Origin: JACCXG01 sp963717745
GTDB taxonomy: Bacteria > Acidobacteriota > Vicinamibacteria > Vicinamibacterales > 2-12-FULL-66-21
Reading direction: 5' to 3'
DNA: 64,000 nucleotides
Assembly (NCBI GenBank): GCA_963717745.1
Contig: CAVQXJ010000010.1
Location: 1 to 64,000 of the forward strand
Shown here: positions 36,145-45,643 of the stretch, piece by piece
How the letters are laid out: the number at the start of each line of letters is the position of its first letter
Position numbering within the stretch: the stretch's first letter is position 1
Notes under the pieces: generated by a model
Told to the model about the DNA's origin: nothing
Database searches by the model: none
The model's input: the letters and a program-made list of their open reading frames with translations, nothing else
Translations under genes and position numbers: made by a program

Positions 36145-37181
36145 CCTCTTCTCGACACCGGCTCGAGGCAGATGCCGCGCCCGATCGCCGGCGCGATAAT
36201 CCGCAGCTCGGCCATCAGCCGATCGAACTGCGACGGGAACATCGACTGCGCGCCGTCGCTGAGCGCGTGGTCGGGATCGACGTGGACCTCGATGATCAAC
36301 CCGTCGGCGCCGGCCGCCACCGCGGCGCGGGCCATCGAGGCGACCATGTCGCGGCGTCCGGAGCCGTGGCTGGGATCCGCGATGATCGGCAGGTGACTGA
36401 GCTTGTGAATCACCGGGATCGCCGAGATGTCGAGCGTGTTGCGGGTGTAGCTCTCGAAGGTCCGGATCCCGCGCTCGCAGAGCATCACGTTCATGTTGCC
36501 GCCGGCGAGAATGTATTCGGCCGACAGCAGCCATTCCTCGATGGTGGCGGAGATGCCGCGCTTCAGCATGATCGGGGTCCGGGTCCGCCCGAGCTCGCGG
36601 AGCAGCGTGAAGTTCTGCATGTTGCGCGCGCCGACCTGCAGGATGTCCGCGTACTGCTCGATCAGCTCGATCTGGCTGAGGTCCATGACCTCGGAGACCA
36701 CCTTCAGGTTGTGGCGGTCGGCGGCGCCGCGCAGGATCCGCAGCCCTTCTTCACCGAGCCCCTGGAAGCTGTAGGGGGAGCTGCGCGGCTTGAACGCGCC
36801 GCCCCGAAGGATCTTGGCGCCGGCGCGCTTGACCGCCGACGCGGTGGCCTCGACCTGTTCTTCGCTCTCGGCCGAACAGGGACCGGCCATCACGATGACC
36901 TCGTCGCCGCCGATCCGGATGTCGCCGACGGTGACCACCGAGTTCTCCGGCTTGAAAGTGCGGCTCGCGAGCTTGTAGGGCTCGGTGATTCGCAGCACTT
37001 CCTGCACCCCCTCGAGCACCTCGAGCAGGCGCTGGTCGAACTGCCGGTTGCCCCCGACCGCCCCGAGCACGGTCCGCAGCGCGCCGGTCGATCGGTGCAC
37101 GTCGAATCCCATTTCCACGAGCTGCGCGATCACCTTCTGCACCTGATCGTCGGTGGCGCGCTCCTGCATCACAACTACCAT
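36132..37181 (-). CDS. aroF: 3-deoxy-7-phosphoheptulonate (DAHP) synthase, AroF/AroG-beta type
   Basis: First step of the shikimate pathway: PEP plus erythrose 4-phosphate. The protein has 349 residues. An N-terminal ferredoxin-like regulatory domain (VVVMQERATDDQVQKVIAQL, ~1-70) precedes the barrel with VIMAGPCSAESEEQ, LRGGAFKPRSSPYSFQG, QVGARNMQNFTLL, ML KRG, and DPSHGSGRRD. The N-terminal domain in this class mediates feedback inhibition, often by Tyr or by a partner chorismate mutase, which is encoded directly upstream. Confidence 0.94.
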   Translation of the reverse strand: MVVVMQERATDDQVQKVIAQLVEMGFDVHRSTGALRTVLGAVGGNRQFDQRLLEVLEGVQEVLRITEPYKLASRTFKPENSVVTVGDIRIGGDEVIVMAGPCSAESEEQVEATASAVKRAGAKILRGGAFKPRSSPYSFQGLGEEGLRILRGAADRHNLKVVSEVMDLSQIELIEQYADILQVGARNMQNFTLLRELGRTRTPIMLKRGISATIEEWLLSAEYILAGGNMNVMLCERGIRTFESYTRNTLDISAIPVIHKLSHLPIIADPSHGSGRRDMVASMARAAVAAGADGLIIEVHVDPDHALSDGAQSMFPSQFDRLMAELRIIAPAIGRGICLEPVSRRGWGV

Positions 37182-37190
37182 TGCTGTGTC

Positions 37191-37530
37191 TCACTCCGTC
37201 GCTTTGCGTGCTTCGCCCCGGACTCTGTCTTCGCCGCTCCAGGCGTCTCGCCTCGTCTATCACCCGTTCGAACAGCCGCTTCATCGACTCGTTGTTGAGC
37301 GGCCCCGGATTGATCTTCTGCACGTGGGCCAGGACCTCGGCCTCGCGTGAGGGCTGGTAGATCTCCAGGCCCAGCAGCTTCTTCTGGCGCCCGATCTCGA
37401 ACGCGCAGGCCGCGCGCGCGCTGAGGAGCCGCACCAGCAGCTCGTCGAGCTCGTCGATGCGCCGCCGCAAATCGGCCACGACGTCGGCCGCGTCGGGACT
37501 CCCGGGGTCTACAGCTCGCTCTTCAGCCAT
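37191..37530 (-). CDS. aroQ: Chorismate mutase (AroQ type)
   Basis: Turns chorismate into prephenate. A helical AroQ domain: LRRRIDELDELLVRLLSARA, AFEIGRQKKLLGLEIYQPSREAEV (in parts: GRQKK and SREAEV hold conserved Lys and Arg/Glu), SMKRLFERVIDEARRLE. As sequenced the frame runs on to 36751 through aroF, but a one-base shift near 37240 would end it at TGA 37193-37191, 9 nt before aroF. Its ATG overlaps trpA by 22 nt. It may work as a complex with the DAHP synthase. Confidence 0.85.
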
Positions 37531-38309
37531 GCGACATATCTCTCCACACGGGCCGCGAGATCCGGCGCGTCGGCGTGCGCGGCGATCTCCTGGACCAGGG
37601 CGCTGCCGACCACCGCCGCGTCGGCATGGCGGCAGGCCTCGGCGACGTGATCGGGGTGTGAAATGCCGAACCCGACCACCACCGGCAGCGAGGCATGCGC
37701 CCGCACTCTCGCCAGCAGCGGCGCCACACCGTCGGCCAGCGCGTCGCGCGTGCCCGTGACGCCCAGCCGGGAAATCACGTAGAGGAACCCGGCCCCGAGC
37801 TGCGCCGAGCGGGTGATGCGCTCGTCGGAGGTGGTCGGGCTGATCAGGAATATCGGGTCCAGACCGGCGTCGACCAGCGTCTGCCGCAAGGGCCCCGCTT
37901 CTTCGACCGGGTAGTCGAGCAGCAGCACGCCGTCGACGCCGGCGTCCCTGGCTTCACGGGCGAACGTCGACGCTTCCATGCGGACGACCGGGTTCGCGTA
38001 CGTGAAGAGCACGATCGGCGTGTCGAACGACTGGCGGAACTCGCGAATCAGATCGAGCGATCCGCGCAGCGTCATCCCGGCGGCCAGCGCGCGCTCGCTC
38101 GCGCGTTGAATCACCGGACCATCGGCGAGCGGATCCGAGAACGGGACCCCGACCTCGATGACATCGGCACCGCCGCGGGCGACCGCGCTCAGAACCAGCG
38201 CCGAGCGGGTCCGGTCGGGATCGCCGGCGGTGACGTACGCGACCAGGCCGCCGCGGCCGTTGCCGCGCAGGGTGTCGAACCGCGTCGCCAGCCGGGATGT
38301 GGCGATCAT
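37509..38309 (-). CDS. trpA: Tryptophan synthase alpha subunit
   Basis: Splits indole-3-glycerol phosphate to indole. The 266-residue TIM barrel has the catalytic Glu in DVIEVGVPFSDPLADGPVIQ and Asp in LLLDYPVEEAG, and the phosphate loop VVVGFGISHPDHV. The ATG at 38309 overlaps the trpB stop by 4 nt, as is usual for trpBA. Confidence 0.95.
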   Translation of the reverse strand: MIATSRLATRFDTLRGNGRGGLVAYVTAGDPDRTRSALVLSAVARGGADVIEVGVPFSDPLADGPVIQRASERALAAGMTLRGSLDLIREFRQSFDTPIVLFTYANPVVRMEASTFAREARDAGVDGVLLLDYPVEEAGPLRQTLVDAGLDPIFLISPTTSDERITRSAQLGAGFLYVISRLGVTGTRDALADGVAPLLARVRAHASLPVVVGFGISHPDHVAEACRHADAAVVGSALVQEIAAHADAPDLAARVERYVAWLKSEL

Positions 38310-39530
38310 CGTGCGCTCCTCTGGGCCAGCGCCTTCTGCACGCTCAGGACGTCTTTGTCGCCTCGTCCGGACAGGTTCACGAGCAGAATCGCATCCGCGG
38401 GCATCGAGGGGGCGATCCGGCACGCGTAAGCGATCGCGTGCGACGATTCGAGCGCCGGCAGGATGCCCTCTTCACGGCCCAGCCGCTGGAACGCGTCGAG
38501 CGCTTCGTCGTCGCCGATCCAGGCATACTCGGCCCGGCCGGAGTCGTGGAGCCAGGCGTGCTCGGGTCCGACCGCGGCATAGTCGAGACCGGCCGAGATC
38601 GAGTGCGTCAGCTCGATGTTGCCGTTGGCGTCCTGCAGCACGTAGCTGCGGGTGCCCTGCAGCACGCCGGAGCTGCCACCGGCGAACCGCGCGGCATGCT
38701 GACCCGGCGTGATCCCGTGCCCTCCCGCCTCGACGCCAATCAGCCGCACCGTCGAATCGGCGAGGAACGCGTCGAAGATGCCCATCGCGTTGCTGCCGCC
38801 GCCGACACACGCGACGATCGTGTCGGGCAGCCGGCCAATCGCGTCGAGGCACTGCGCGCGCGCTTCCCGCCCGATCACCGACTGGAACTCCCGAACCATC
38901 AGCGGGTACGGATGCGGTCCGAGCACCGAGCCGAGCAGGTAGTAGCTGTCGCGGACGTTGGTCACCCAGTCGCGCATCGCTTCGTTGATCGCGTCCTTGA
39001 GCGTCCGGGCGCCGGCATCGACGCGCCGTACCGTGGCGCCGAGCAGTTGCATGCGGAAGACATTCAGCGACTGCCGCTCCATGTCCTCGGCGCCCATGTA
39101 GACGTCGCACGACAGCCCCAGCAGCGCGCAGACGGTCGCACTGGCCACGCCGTGCTGTCCCGCACCGGTCTCGGCGATCACCCGCGACTTCCCCATCCGC
39201 TTCGCGAGCAGCGCCTGGCCGAGCGCGTTGTTGATCTTGTGGGCGCCGGTGTGCGCGAGATCCTCGCGCTTGAGGAAGATGCGGGCGCCGCCGAGCGAGG
39301 CGCTCAGCCGCCGCGCCTCGTACAGCGGCGTGGCGCGTCCGACGTAGTTGCGCAGCAGCTCGCCGAGCTCGCTGCGTGAATGTCTCGTCCTGCCGGGCGG
39401 CGAAGTACGCGCGCTCGAGCTCCTGCACCGGCGCGACGAGCGTCTCGGGGACGAACCGGCCGCCATAGGCGCCGTAGTAGCCGCGTGCGTCAGGATCGCG
39501 ATGGCCGAATGCTGGCGTAATAGTTTCCAC
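38306..39530 (-). CDS. trpB: Tryptophan synthase beta subunit, frameshifted near 39380
   Basis: Joins indole and serine with PLP. GTG start at 39530 (RGYYGAYGGRFVPETLVAPV), frame change near 39375-39385 (after FAARQDETF), then the rest in frame: GRATPLYEA, PLP-Lys in HTGAHKINNALGQ, ETGAGQHGVA, GGGSNAMG, and the C-terminal NLSGRGDKD. About 407 residues. It begins 5 nt after trpF. Confidence 0.94.
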
Positions 39531-39535
39531 GAGAC

Positions 39536-40146
39536 CTACGCTTGCAGCGCCGCGAAGAACGCGCGCAGCTTGACTTCGTCCTTGATGCCGGGCGCCGCTT
39601 CGACGCCCGAGGAAACGTCAACCGCGTAGGGCCGCACCGCGTCGGCTGCGCGTTTGACGTTGTCCGGCGTCAGTCCGCCGGAGAGGATGACCGGCCGCAC
39701 CCGCGCGGCCGCGGCGGCGACGGTCCACTCGATCACACGGCCGGTCCCGCCGCGCCGGATTGGATCGTGTGCGTCCAGGAGCACGGTGACCCTCGGCGGC
39801 ACGTCCTGCACCGCCGACAGGGTAAAGCCCTCGCCCACCGGCAGCGCCTTGATCACCGGCAGGCTGGTGGCGGCATAGTCCGCGGCCTGCTCGTCGCCGT
39901 GCAGCTGCACGCTGGTCAAGCCGGCACGGGCCGCGATGTCGAACACCTCGGCGGGCGGCTGGTTCACGAAGACGCCGACCCTGGTCACGAATGCCGGCAG
40001 GTCGCCGGCGATCTCCCGGACCTGGTCCACCGTCACCGCTCGCGGGCTGCGAGGCCAGAACACGAACCCCAGCGCCGCGGCGCCGAGCTCCACTGCCAGC
40101 GCGCGTCGGCACGCCGGCGGATTCCGCACACCTTCACGCGGATCAT
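39536..40146 (-). CDS. trpF: Phosphoribosylanthranilate isomerase, frameshifted near 40110
   Basis: The ATG at 40146 (MIRVKVCGI) overlaps the trpC stop; about 12 codons later the frame changes and continues AVELGAAALGFVFWPRSPR, VGVFVNQPPAEV, VQLHGDEQAADYA, LLDAHD, and VILSGGLTPDNV, VDVSSGVE (phosphate site). The catalytic Cys is in the family's KVCGI near the start and the Asp in LLDAHD. Confidence 0.92.
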
Positions 40147-40962
40147 GCGGGCCCACCCCGAAGCGTCCGCAGCGCGTCGCCCGGGTCCGGCTGCGTGATC
40201 AGCCGCTCGCCGACCAGGAACGCGTCGTAACCGGCGACGGTCAGACGCTCGATATCGTGCAAGGTCCGGATGCCGCTCTCGGCCACCGCCGTGACGTACC
40301 GGGCAGGTGCGCCGCGGCGCGATCGAACACCTGCATGTCGACGGCGAGCGTCCGCAGGTTGCGGCTGTTGACGCCGATCACCTGCGCGCCCGCGTCGACG
40401 GCGCGCGCGATCTCCGTAAGGTCGTGCGCTTCGACGAGACACGGCGAGACCGCGGGCGCTCGCGCGCTTCAGCAGTTCGCGCAGATCGCCGATCGTCGAG
40501 CGCCGCGACGATCAGCAGCACCGCGTCCGCGCCGTACGCGACCGCTTCCGCAAGCTGATACTCCGAGACGATGAAGTCCTTGCGGAGGAGCGGGACGCCG
40601 ACCGCCGCGCGCACCGCCGCCAGGTGCTCGAGCGCACCATCGAAGAAGGTGGGTTCGGTGAGGACCGAAATGGCGGCGGCGCCTGCGGTCTCGTAGGCGC
40701 GGGCGTGCGCCGCGGCGTCGTAGTCGGCCCGCAGGATACCGCGCGACGGGGACCGGCGCTTGCACTCGGCGATGATCCTCGGCGCCGGTGACTCGCGCAG
40801 CGCCTGCGCGAACGCCTGGCCGCGCGGACGCCGGCCCGCGGTCTGGCTGCGCTGGTCGAGCACATCGATTGGAATCTCGCGCGCCCGTGCGGCCACCGAA
40901 TGCTCCGCCGCTGCGACGATCGTCGCCAGCAGATTGGGCGGGGCGATGGCTGGGGCGGTCAT
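40143..40962 (-). CDS. trpC: Indole-3-glycerol phosphate synthase, frameshifted
   Basis: ATG at 40962. N-terminal helices (LLATIVAAAEHSVAARA), then IIAECKRRSPSRGILRADYD (catalytic Lys), SVLTEPTFFDGALEHL and LLRKDFIVSEYQLAEAVAYG. After about 40500 the frame changes two or three times: VIGVNSRNLRTLAVDM in one frame, AGYDAFLVGERLITQPDPG in another, with stop at 40143 overlapping trpF. About 273 residues expected. Confidence 0.9.
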
Positions 40963-42006
40963 GCCTGCGGCCCTCCAGTAGACCCAGCGTCGCGAGATGT
41001 CGTGGAGACGCGGCGCAAATCCTCGAGGACGGCGGCCGCCCGGCCACTGTCGATCGCATCCGCCGCCACCGACAGGCCGTCCTGGATGCGATCGACCCTG
41101 CCCGCAATCAGCAGCGCCGCGGCCGCGTTCAGCAGCACCACATCCCGTTGCGGGCCCGGCTCGCCCGACAGCACACGGCGGGCAATGGCGGCGTTGTCCC
41201 CGGCGTCGCCGCCGCGCAGGGTCTCGCCGGCGCGATTTGGTCAGTCCGAGATCGCTCGGGTGGAGATAGAAGGTGTTCACTTCCCCGTCGCGGCACTCCG
41301 AGATCTTGGTGTAGCCGGTCGTCGAGATCTCGTCGAGACCGTCGGCCCCGTGCACCACCCAGGCCCGCTCGGTGCCGAGCAGCGCCAGCAATCGCGCGAC
41401 CAGCTCGGTCAGCTCGGGCCGCGGCACGCCGACCAGCTGGCGCGTGGCCTTTGCGGGGTTGGTCAGCGGTCCGAGCAGATTGAAGGCGGTGCGCAGGCCG
41501 AGCTCGCGCCGGGTCGGACCCGCATGCCGCATCGACGGGTGGAACGTCGGCGCGAAGAAGAACGCGATGCCCGCCTCGTTCAGACAACGCTCGACGACCT
41601 CGGGCTCGGCCGCGATGTTGACGCCAAGCGCCTCGAAGAGGTCCGCGCTGCCGCACCGGCTCGACACCGATCGGTTGCCGTGCTTCGCGACTGTCACGCC
41701 GCAACCGGCCACCACCAGCGCCGCGACCGTCGACACATTGAAGGTGTGCGCGCGATCGCCGCCGGTGCCGCAGGTATCGAAGACCGGCGCATACTCGCGC
41801 GACAACCGGGTCGCCCGCGCCCGCATCGCCCGCGCGAAGCCGACGATTTCCGCCGGCCGCTCCCCCTTCATCGCCAGCGCCACCAGCAGCCCGGCGATCT
41901 GCGAGGGCTGGACCCGGCCTTCCATGATCTCGTCCATCGCCGCCGCGGCTTCTTCGGTCGTCAGGTCTTCCCGCCGGAGCAGCTTCTCCAGGAGAAGGGG
42001 GATCAT
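40959..42006 (-). CDS. trpD: Anthranilate phosphoribosyltransferase, frameshifted near 41240
   Basis: Adds phosphoribose to anthranilate. EEAAAAMDEIMEGRVQPSQI at the N-terminus, PRPP site FDTCGTGGDRAHTFNVST, KHGNRSVSSRCGSADLFEAL, and AFNLLGPLTNPA. After about 41240 the correct frame is another one (LSGEPGPQRDVVLLNAAAAL), ending at 40959 in an ATGA overlap with trpC. Without that shift the frame appears to fuse into trpC; the fusion is not real. Confidence 0.93.
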
Positions 42007-42570
42007 TGCGCCAGCTCCAGGAAATTTCTCAGCAGGTGCTTGCCTTCACCGGTCAGCACCGACTCGGGATGGAACTGCACGCCGTGGATCGGGAACTCCT
42101 TGTGGCGCACGCCCATGATCGTCCCGTCGTCGGTTCGCGCCGCGACTTCGAGCGCGTCCGGCGGCGGATCCTCGACGATCAGCGAGTGATACCGTCCGGC
42201 GACGAAGGGCAGGGAGACGCCGCGGAACACGCCGCGGCCATCGTGCTGCACCGAGGAGGTCTTGCCGTGCATCAGTTGCGGCGCGCGAATCACCGCGCCG
42301 CCGAACGCGATGCCGATGCCCTGATGCCCGAGGCAGACGCCGAGCAAAGGCGTGTGCGGTCCGAACCGGCGGATCACCTCGACCGAGACGCCGGCGTCTT
42401 CCGGGCGCCCCGGACCGGGAGAGATGACGATGTGGGTGGGGTGGAGCGCTTCGATCTCGTCGATGCGTGATTTCGTCGTTGCGGCGAACCAGCGGCGGCG
42501 CGCCGAGCTCGCCGAAGTACTGCGCGAGATTGAACGTGAACGAATCGTAGTTGTCGATCAGAAGGATCAC
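42003..42570 (-). CDS. trpG: Anthranilate synthase component II (glutamine amidotransferase), frameshifted near 42470
   Basis: Supplies ammonia from glutamine to TrpE. GTG at 42570 (ILLIDNYDSFTFNLAQY), frame change near 42470, then VISPGPGRPEDAG, the active Cys in LLGVCLGHQGIG, and HGVQFHPESVLT with the catalytic His and Glu. About 189 residues. Both ends overlap their neighbours by 4 nt. Confidence 0.94.
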
Positions 42571-44054
42571 AGCCCTTCCTCCGCCATGGCGAGCGCCTGC
42601 AGCAGGGCGCGCGCCTTGTCGCGCGTTTCCTCGAATTCCGCGGCGGGATTCGAATCGGCGACGATCCCGGCCCCGGCCTGGACCCGGGCCTTGCCGTCGC
42701 GGATCGTGATGGTGCGGATCGCAATGCAGAAGTCGAGATTGCCGGCGAAGTCGATGTAGCCGACCGCCCCGGCATAGACATCGCGCCGGGTCGGCTCGAG
42801 CTCGGAGAGAATCTGCATGGCGCGAATCTTCGGCGCCCCGGAGACGGTGCCCGCCGGGAAACACGCGACCAGCGCGTCGAGATGGTCCTGATCCTCGGCC
42901 AGCGTGCCGTCGACCGTCGAGACCAGGTGCATGACGTGCGAGTAGCGCTCGAGCGCCATGTACTGCGGCACTCGCACGGTTCCGTACTGACAGACCCGGC
43001 CGAGATCGTTCCGCCCGAGGTCGACCAGCATCACGTGCTCGGCCCGCTCCTTCTCGTTGCGCTTCAGTTCCTCGGCCAGCCGCACGTCGTCTTCCTCGTT
43101 CGCCCCGCGCGGCCGCGTGCCGGCGATCGGATGGGTTTCCGCACGGCGTCCTTCGACGCGGACCAGCATCTCTGGCGATGACCCGACGATCGAGAGGCCG
43201 CCGAGCCGGATGAAATACATGTAGGGCGACGGGTTGACGTGGCGCAGCGCCCGGTAGACCGTGAACGGATCCGCGGTGATGTCGGCCTCGAACCGTTGCG
43301 ACAGCACCGCCTGGTAGATGTCGCCCGCGGCGATCCGCTCTTTGATGGTCCGCACCCCCGCTTCGAAATGCTCCCGGGTCTGGTTGGAGCGGAACTCGGG
43401 GGCGGCGTTCCCCGCCGCCGGATTCTGCGACAGGCTGCGCTCGAGCTCACGTTCGAGGAACTGAATCTTCGCGCACGCGAACTGATAGAGCGCGGTCAAG
43501 TCCTCGTCTGCGGTCACCCGGGCGTTCGCCACGATCAGAATGCGATGCTTCACATGGTCGAACACCAGCACGGTGTCGAACAGCATGAACCCGGCATCGT
43601 CTTCGGCAGGGCCGGATGCCCAGGTCGCCGCCTGCCAGGCGTTCTGGAGTACGGGCTCGAACACCGGCGAGGCGTCGTAGCCGATGAAGCCGACCGCGCC
43701 GCCGGTGAATCGCGGAAGCCCCGGCACATACGGCGCCTGGAACTCGGCCATCATCCGCCGCACGACCGCGACGAACGGCTCGTCGGTCTCGGTGCGGACG
43801 CCGGCCCGATCGATGCTGGTCCTCCCCTGCCGGGCCTTCAGGACCAGGAACGGATCCTTGCCGAGGAACGAATACCGGGCCACCCGTTCCCCGCCTTCGA
43901 CGCTCTCGAACAGGAAGGCGTAGTCGGAGTGCTCGGCAATCTTCAGGAACGCCGACACCGGCGTGAGCAGGTCCGCGATGATCTCCTTGACGACCGGCAC
44001 GAACGTGCCGCGGCGCGAGAGATCCACGAACTCTTCGTAACTGGTCATCTTCAT
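42567..44054 (-). CDS. trpE: Anthranilate synthase component I
   Basis: Converts chorismate to anthranilate, the committed step to tryptophan. 495 residues from the ATG at 44054. FLFESVEGGERVARYSFLG contains the LLES-type element used for feedback by tryptophan. The catalytic part has DIYQAVLSQRF, GSSPEMLVRV, HPIAGTRPRG, and FPAGTVSGAPKIRAMQIL. No frameshift. The ATG overlaps the aroDE stop by 4 nt. Confidence 0.96.
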   Translation of the reverse strand: MKMTSYEEFVDLSRRGTFVPVVKEIIADLLTPVSAFLKIAEHSDYAFLFESVEGGERVARYSFLGKDPFLVLKARQGRTSIDRAGVRTETDEPFVAVVRRMMAEFQAPYVPGLPRFTGGAVGFIGYDASPVFEPVLQNAWQAATWASGPAEDDAGFMLFDTVLVFDHVKHRILIVANARVTADEDLTALYQFACAKIQFLERELERSLSQNPAAGNAAPEFRSNQTREHFEAGVRTIKERIAAGDIYQAVLSQRFEADITADPFTVYRALRHVNPSPYMYFIRLGGLSIVGSSPEMLVRVEGRRAETHPIAGTRPRGANEEDDVRLAEELKRNEKERAEHVMLVDLGRNDLGRVCQYGTVRVPQYMALERYSHVMHLVSTVDGTLAEDQDHLDALVACFPAGTVSGAPKIRAMQILSELEPTRRDVYAGAVGYIDFAGNLDFCIAIRTITIRDGKARVQAGAGIVADSNPAAEFEETRDKARALLQALAMAEEGL

Positions 44055-45574
44055 AATGGGATTTGTCCTGCCGCCTGCTGAAAGAGCCCGGGCGGCGGCG
44101 CCTGGCCGGTCCAAATCTCGAACTGCTTCTCCGCCTGCGCCACCAGCATCTCGAGCCCGCCGATCACTTCGCAGCCCGCGGCGCGCGCATCGGCCATCAA
44201 CCGGGTGACCGGCGGCATGTAGAGGAGCTCATAAACCAGTCGGCCGTCGAGTGCGGCGCCCGGCATCGGCGTGTTGACCGTGGCATCGCCATCCCCTGCG
44301 GACAATGAGGTGCTGTTCACGAGCACGTCCCAGCTGCCAGCGGCCGGCGGCAGCGGACCCGGCGCTCCGTCGACGAGAGCGGCCAACTCCCGAGCCGCTT
44401 CCGGCCGTCGCGCACAGACGGTGACTGCCGCGCCCATATCGGCGAGCGCAACGGCGACCGCACGCGCCGCCCCGCCGGCGCCGAGGATCGTCGCGCGGAG
44501 CCGCGGGGCACTTCCGCCTAAAGGCGGAAGCCACTCCCCTCTCCCCGTGTGGCTTCCGGCCTTAGCCGGAAGATCTCGCAGGCGCGCCAGCAGCGGCGCC
44601 GCGAACCCGTGCACGTCGGTGTTGTAGCCGTGCCACCGTCCGTCGCGCATGGCGAGCGTGTTGATCGCGCCGACGCGGCGCGCGAGCGGATCGAGCGTGT
44701 CGGCCGCCTCCATCAGATCCACCTTGAACGGCGCGGTGATGCTCACTCCCGACAGACCGAGGCCGCGGGCAAACGTGACGAAGTCGGCGGCATCCGCCGC
44801 CTGGAGCGGCAGGTAGACGGCATCCATCCCGAGACGGCGGAAGCCGGCGTTGTGCATCACCGGCGACAGCGAGTGCATGATGGGATTGCCGACCACGCCG
44901 TAGACGGCGGTGTGCGGCGTCAAGTCACGAAACCGGAAGTCGTTGATCAGCCGCGCCGGCGACACCTGGCCGGGAGCGACGTTGTCGCCGGCGTAGGTCC
45001 AGGCATTGCCGATCCGTGTGCCGAGAATGCGCGAGGCCACCCCCGCATCGCCCATGGCGATCAGGACGTGGCCAGGGGTGCCGGCTTCGTCTCCGGGCCG
45101 GCCCAGTGTCATGAGCCTCAGCGTGTCCGTCAACGAGCGGGCTTCGACCGCCAGCTTGGCGATTTCGGCACCGGACGCCTGAAGGGCGTCCCACTGCTGC
45201 TCGAGGTCGTCTGGCATCGGACCGAACAGATGGGAGGAGACAATCAGCCTCCGACCGCCTCGTCTCCTGATCATCTCCGGCGTGAACGCGGCCCGGGACT
45301 CGAGATCCACGTACTCGGCGCCCTGATCGAGCGCCTGCTCGAGAATCCGGCGCCGTTCGTCTTCCGACCCGGTGAAATGCCCGCCTTCCCAGGCGGCCCG
45401 GCAGGTGATGATCACCGGGCATCGGCGTCCCTCGAGGGCACCCGCCACGTCCGGCCGATCGACCGTGTCGAGGCGCATCTCGACCAGGTCGGCGCCGATG
45501 ACGGCGTCCCGGCTGCTCCGGATATCGTTCATGGTGCGGCCGGTCACGGCCACGCACACGCGAGAATCAGCCAT
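44051..45574 (-). CDS. aroDE: Bifunctional 3-dehydroquinate dehydratase (type I) / shikimate dehydrogenase
   Basis: 507 residues covering two shikimate steps. AroD part (~1-235): ADLVEMRLDTVD, VDLESRA, VSSHLFGPMP and the Schiff-base Lys in AKLAVEA. AroE part (~240-507): VYGVVGNPIMHSLSPVMHNAGF (in parts: SLSPVMHN), ITAPFKVDLM with catalytic Lys, NADP site GAGGAARAVAVAL. A repeat of ~62 nt adds about 21 residues near residue 345 without breaking the frame. Such fusions are best known from plants and Chlamydiae. ATG 45574; its SD (AAGGAGG) lies in the attenuator stem, 14 nt upstream. Confidence 0.93.
   Translation of the reverse strand: MADSRVCVAVTGRTMNDIRSSRDAVIGADLVEMRLDTVDRPDVAGALEGRRCPVIITCRAAWEGGHFTGSEDERRRILEQALDQGAEYVDLESRAAFTPEMIRRRGGRRLIVSSHLFGPMPDDLEQQWDALQASGAEIAKLAVEARSLTDTLRLMTLGRPGDEAGTPGHVLIAMGDAGVASRILGTRIGNAWTYAGDNVAPGQVSPARLINDFRFRDLTPHTAVYGVVGNPIMHSLSPVMHNAGFRRLGMDAVYLPLQAADAADFVTFARGLGLSGVSITAPFKVDLMEAADTLDPLARRVGAINTLAMRDGRWHGYNTDVHGFAAPLLARLRDLPAKAGSHTGRGEWLPPLGGSAPRLRATILGAGGAARAVAVALADMGAAVTVCARRPEAARELAALVDGAPGPLPPAAGSWDVLVNSTSLSAGDGDATVNTPMPGAALDGRLVYELLYMPPVTRLMADARAAGCEVIGGLEMLVAQAEKQFEIWTGQAPPPGLFQQAAGQIPL
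44511..44572. repeat. Palindromic element (family G) inserted in frame in aroDE
   Basis: Two hairpins, CTTCCGCCT-AA-AGGCGGAAG (44511-44530) and CTTCCGGC-CTTA-GCCGGAAG (44553-44572), and an outer pairing GGAAGCCAC with GTGGCTTCC. On the coding strand it is read as LPAKAGSHTGRGEWLPPLGG. The core also occurs between genes at 30319-30335. It resembles in behaviour the protein-coding palindromic elements of Rickettsia. Confidence 0.75.
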
Positions 45575-45582
45575 AGAAAATG

Positions 45583-45618
45583 AAAAAGCCTCCTTCAGCC
45601 GAAGCTGAGGAGGCTTTT
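45583..45618 (-). terminator. Attenuator terminator of the aromatic supraoperon
   Basis: Minus strand: 5' arm AAAAGCCTCCTCAGC (45618-45604), loop TTCG, 3' arm GCTGAAGGAGGC (one bulged base) followed by TTTTTCATTTT. A GC-rich stem with a U tract and UUCG loop, ending 9-10 nt before the aroDE ATG. The 3' arm contains AAGGAGG (45595-45589), the only good SD of aroDE, so the stem would block both transcription and translation. Its 5' arm can instead pair with 45664-45654. Confidence 0.85.
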
Positions 45619-45643
45619 GAATGCCTGTCCGCACGCCTATTGG

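Noticed and set aside
36751..37530. A 259-codon chorismate mutase frame running through aroF
   Set aside because: Only the first ~90 residues resemble chorismate mutase; the rest is out-of-frame aroF. A one-base shift gives a stop just before aroF.
40378..42006. A single frame that looks like a TrpD-TrpC fusion
   Set aside because: The TrpD end is found in another frame with a proper stop overlapping the trpC ATG; the apparent fusion is produced by one indel near 41240.
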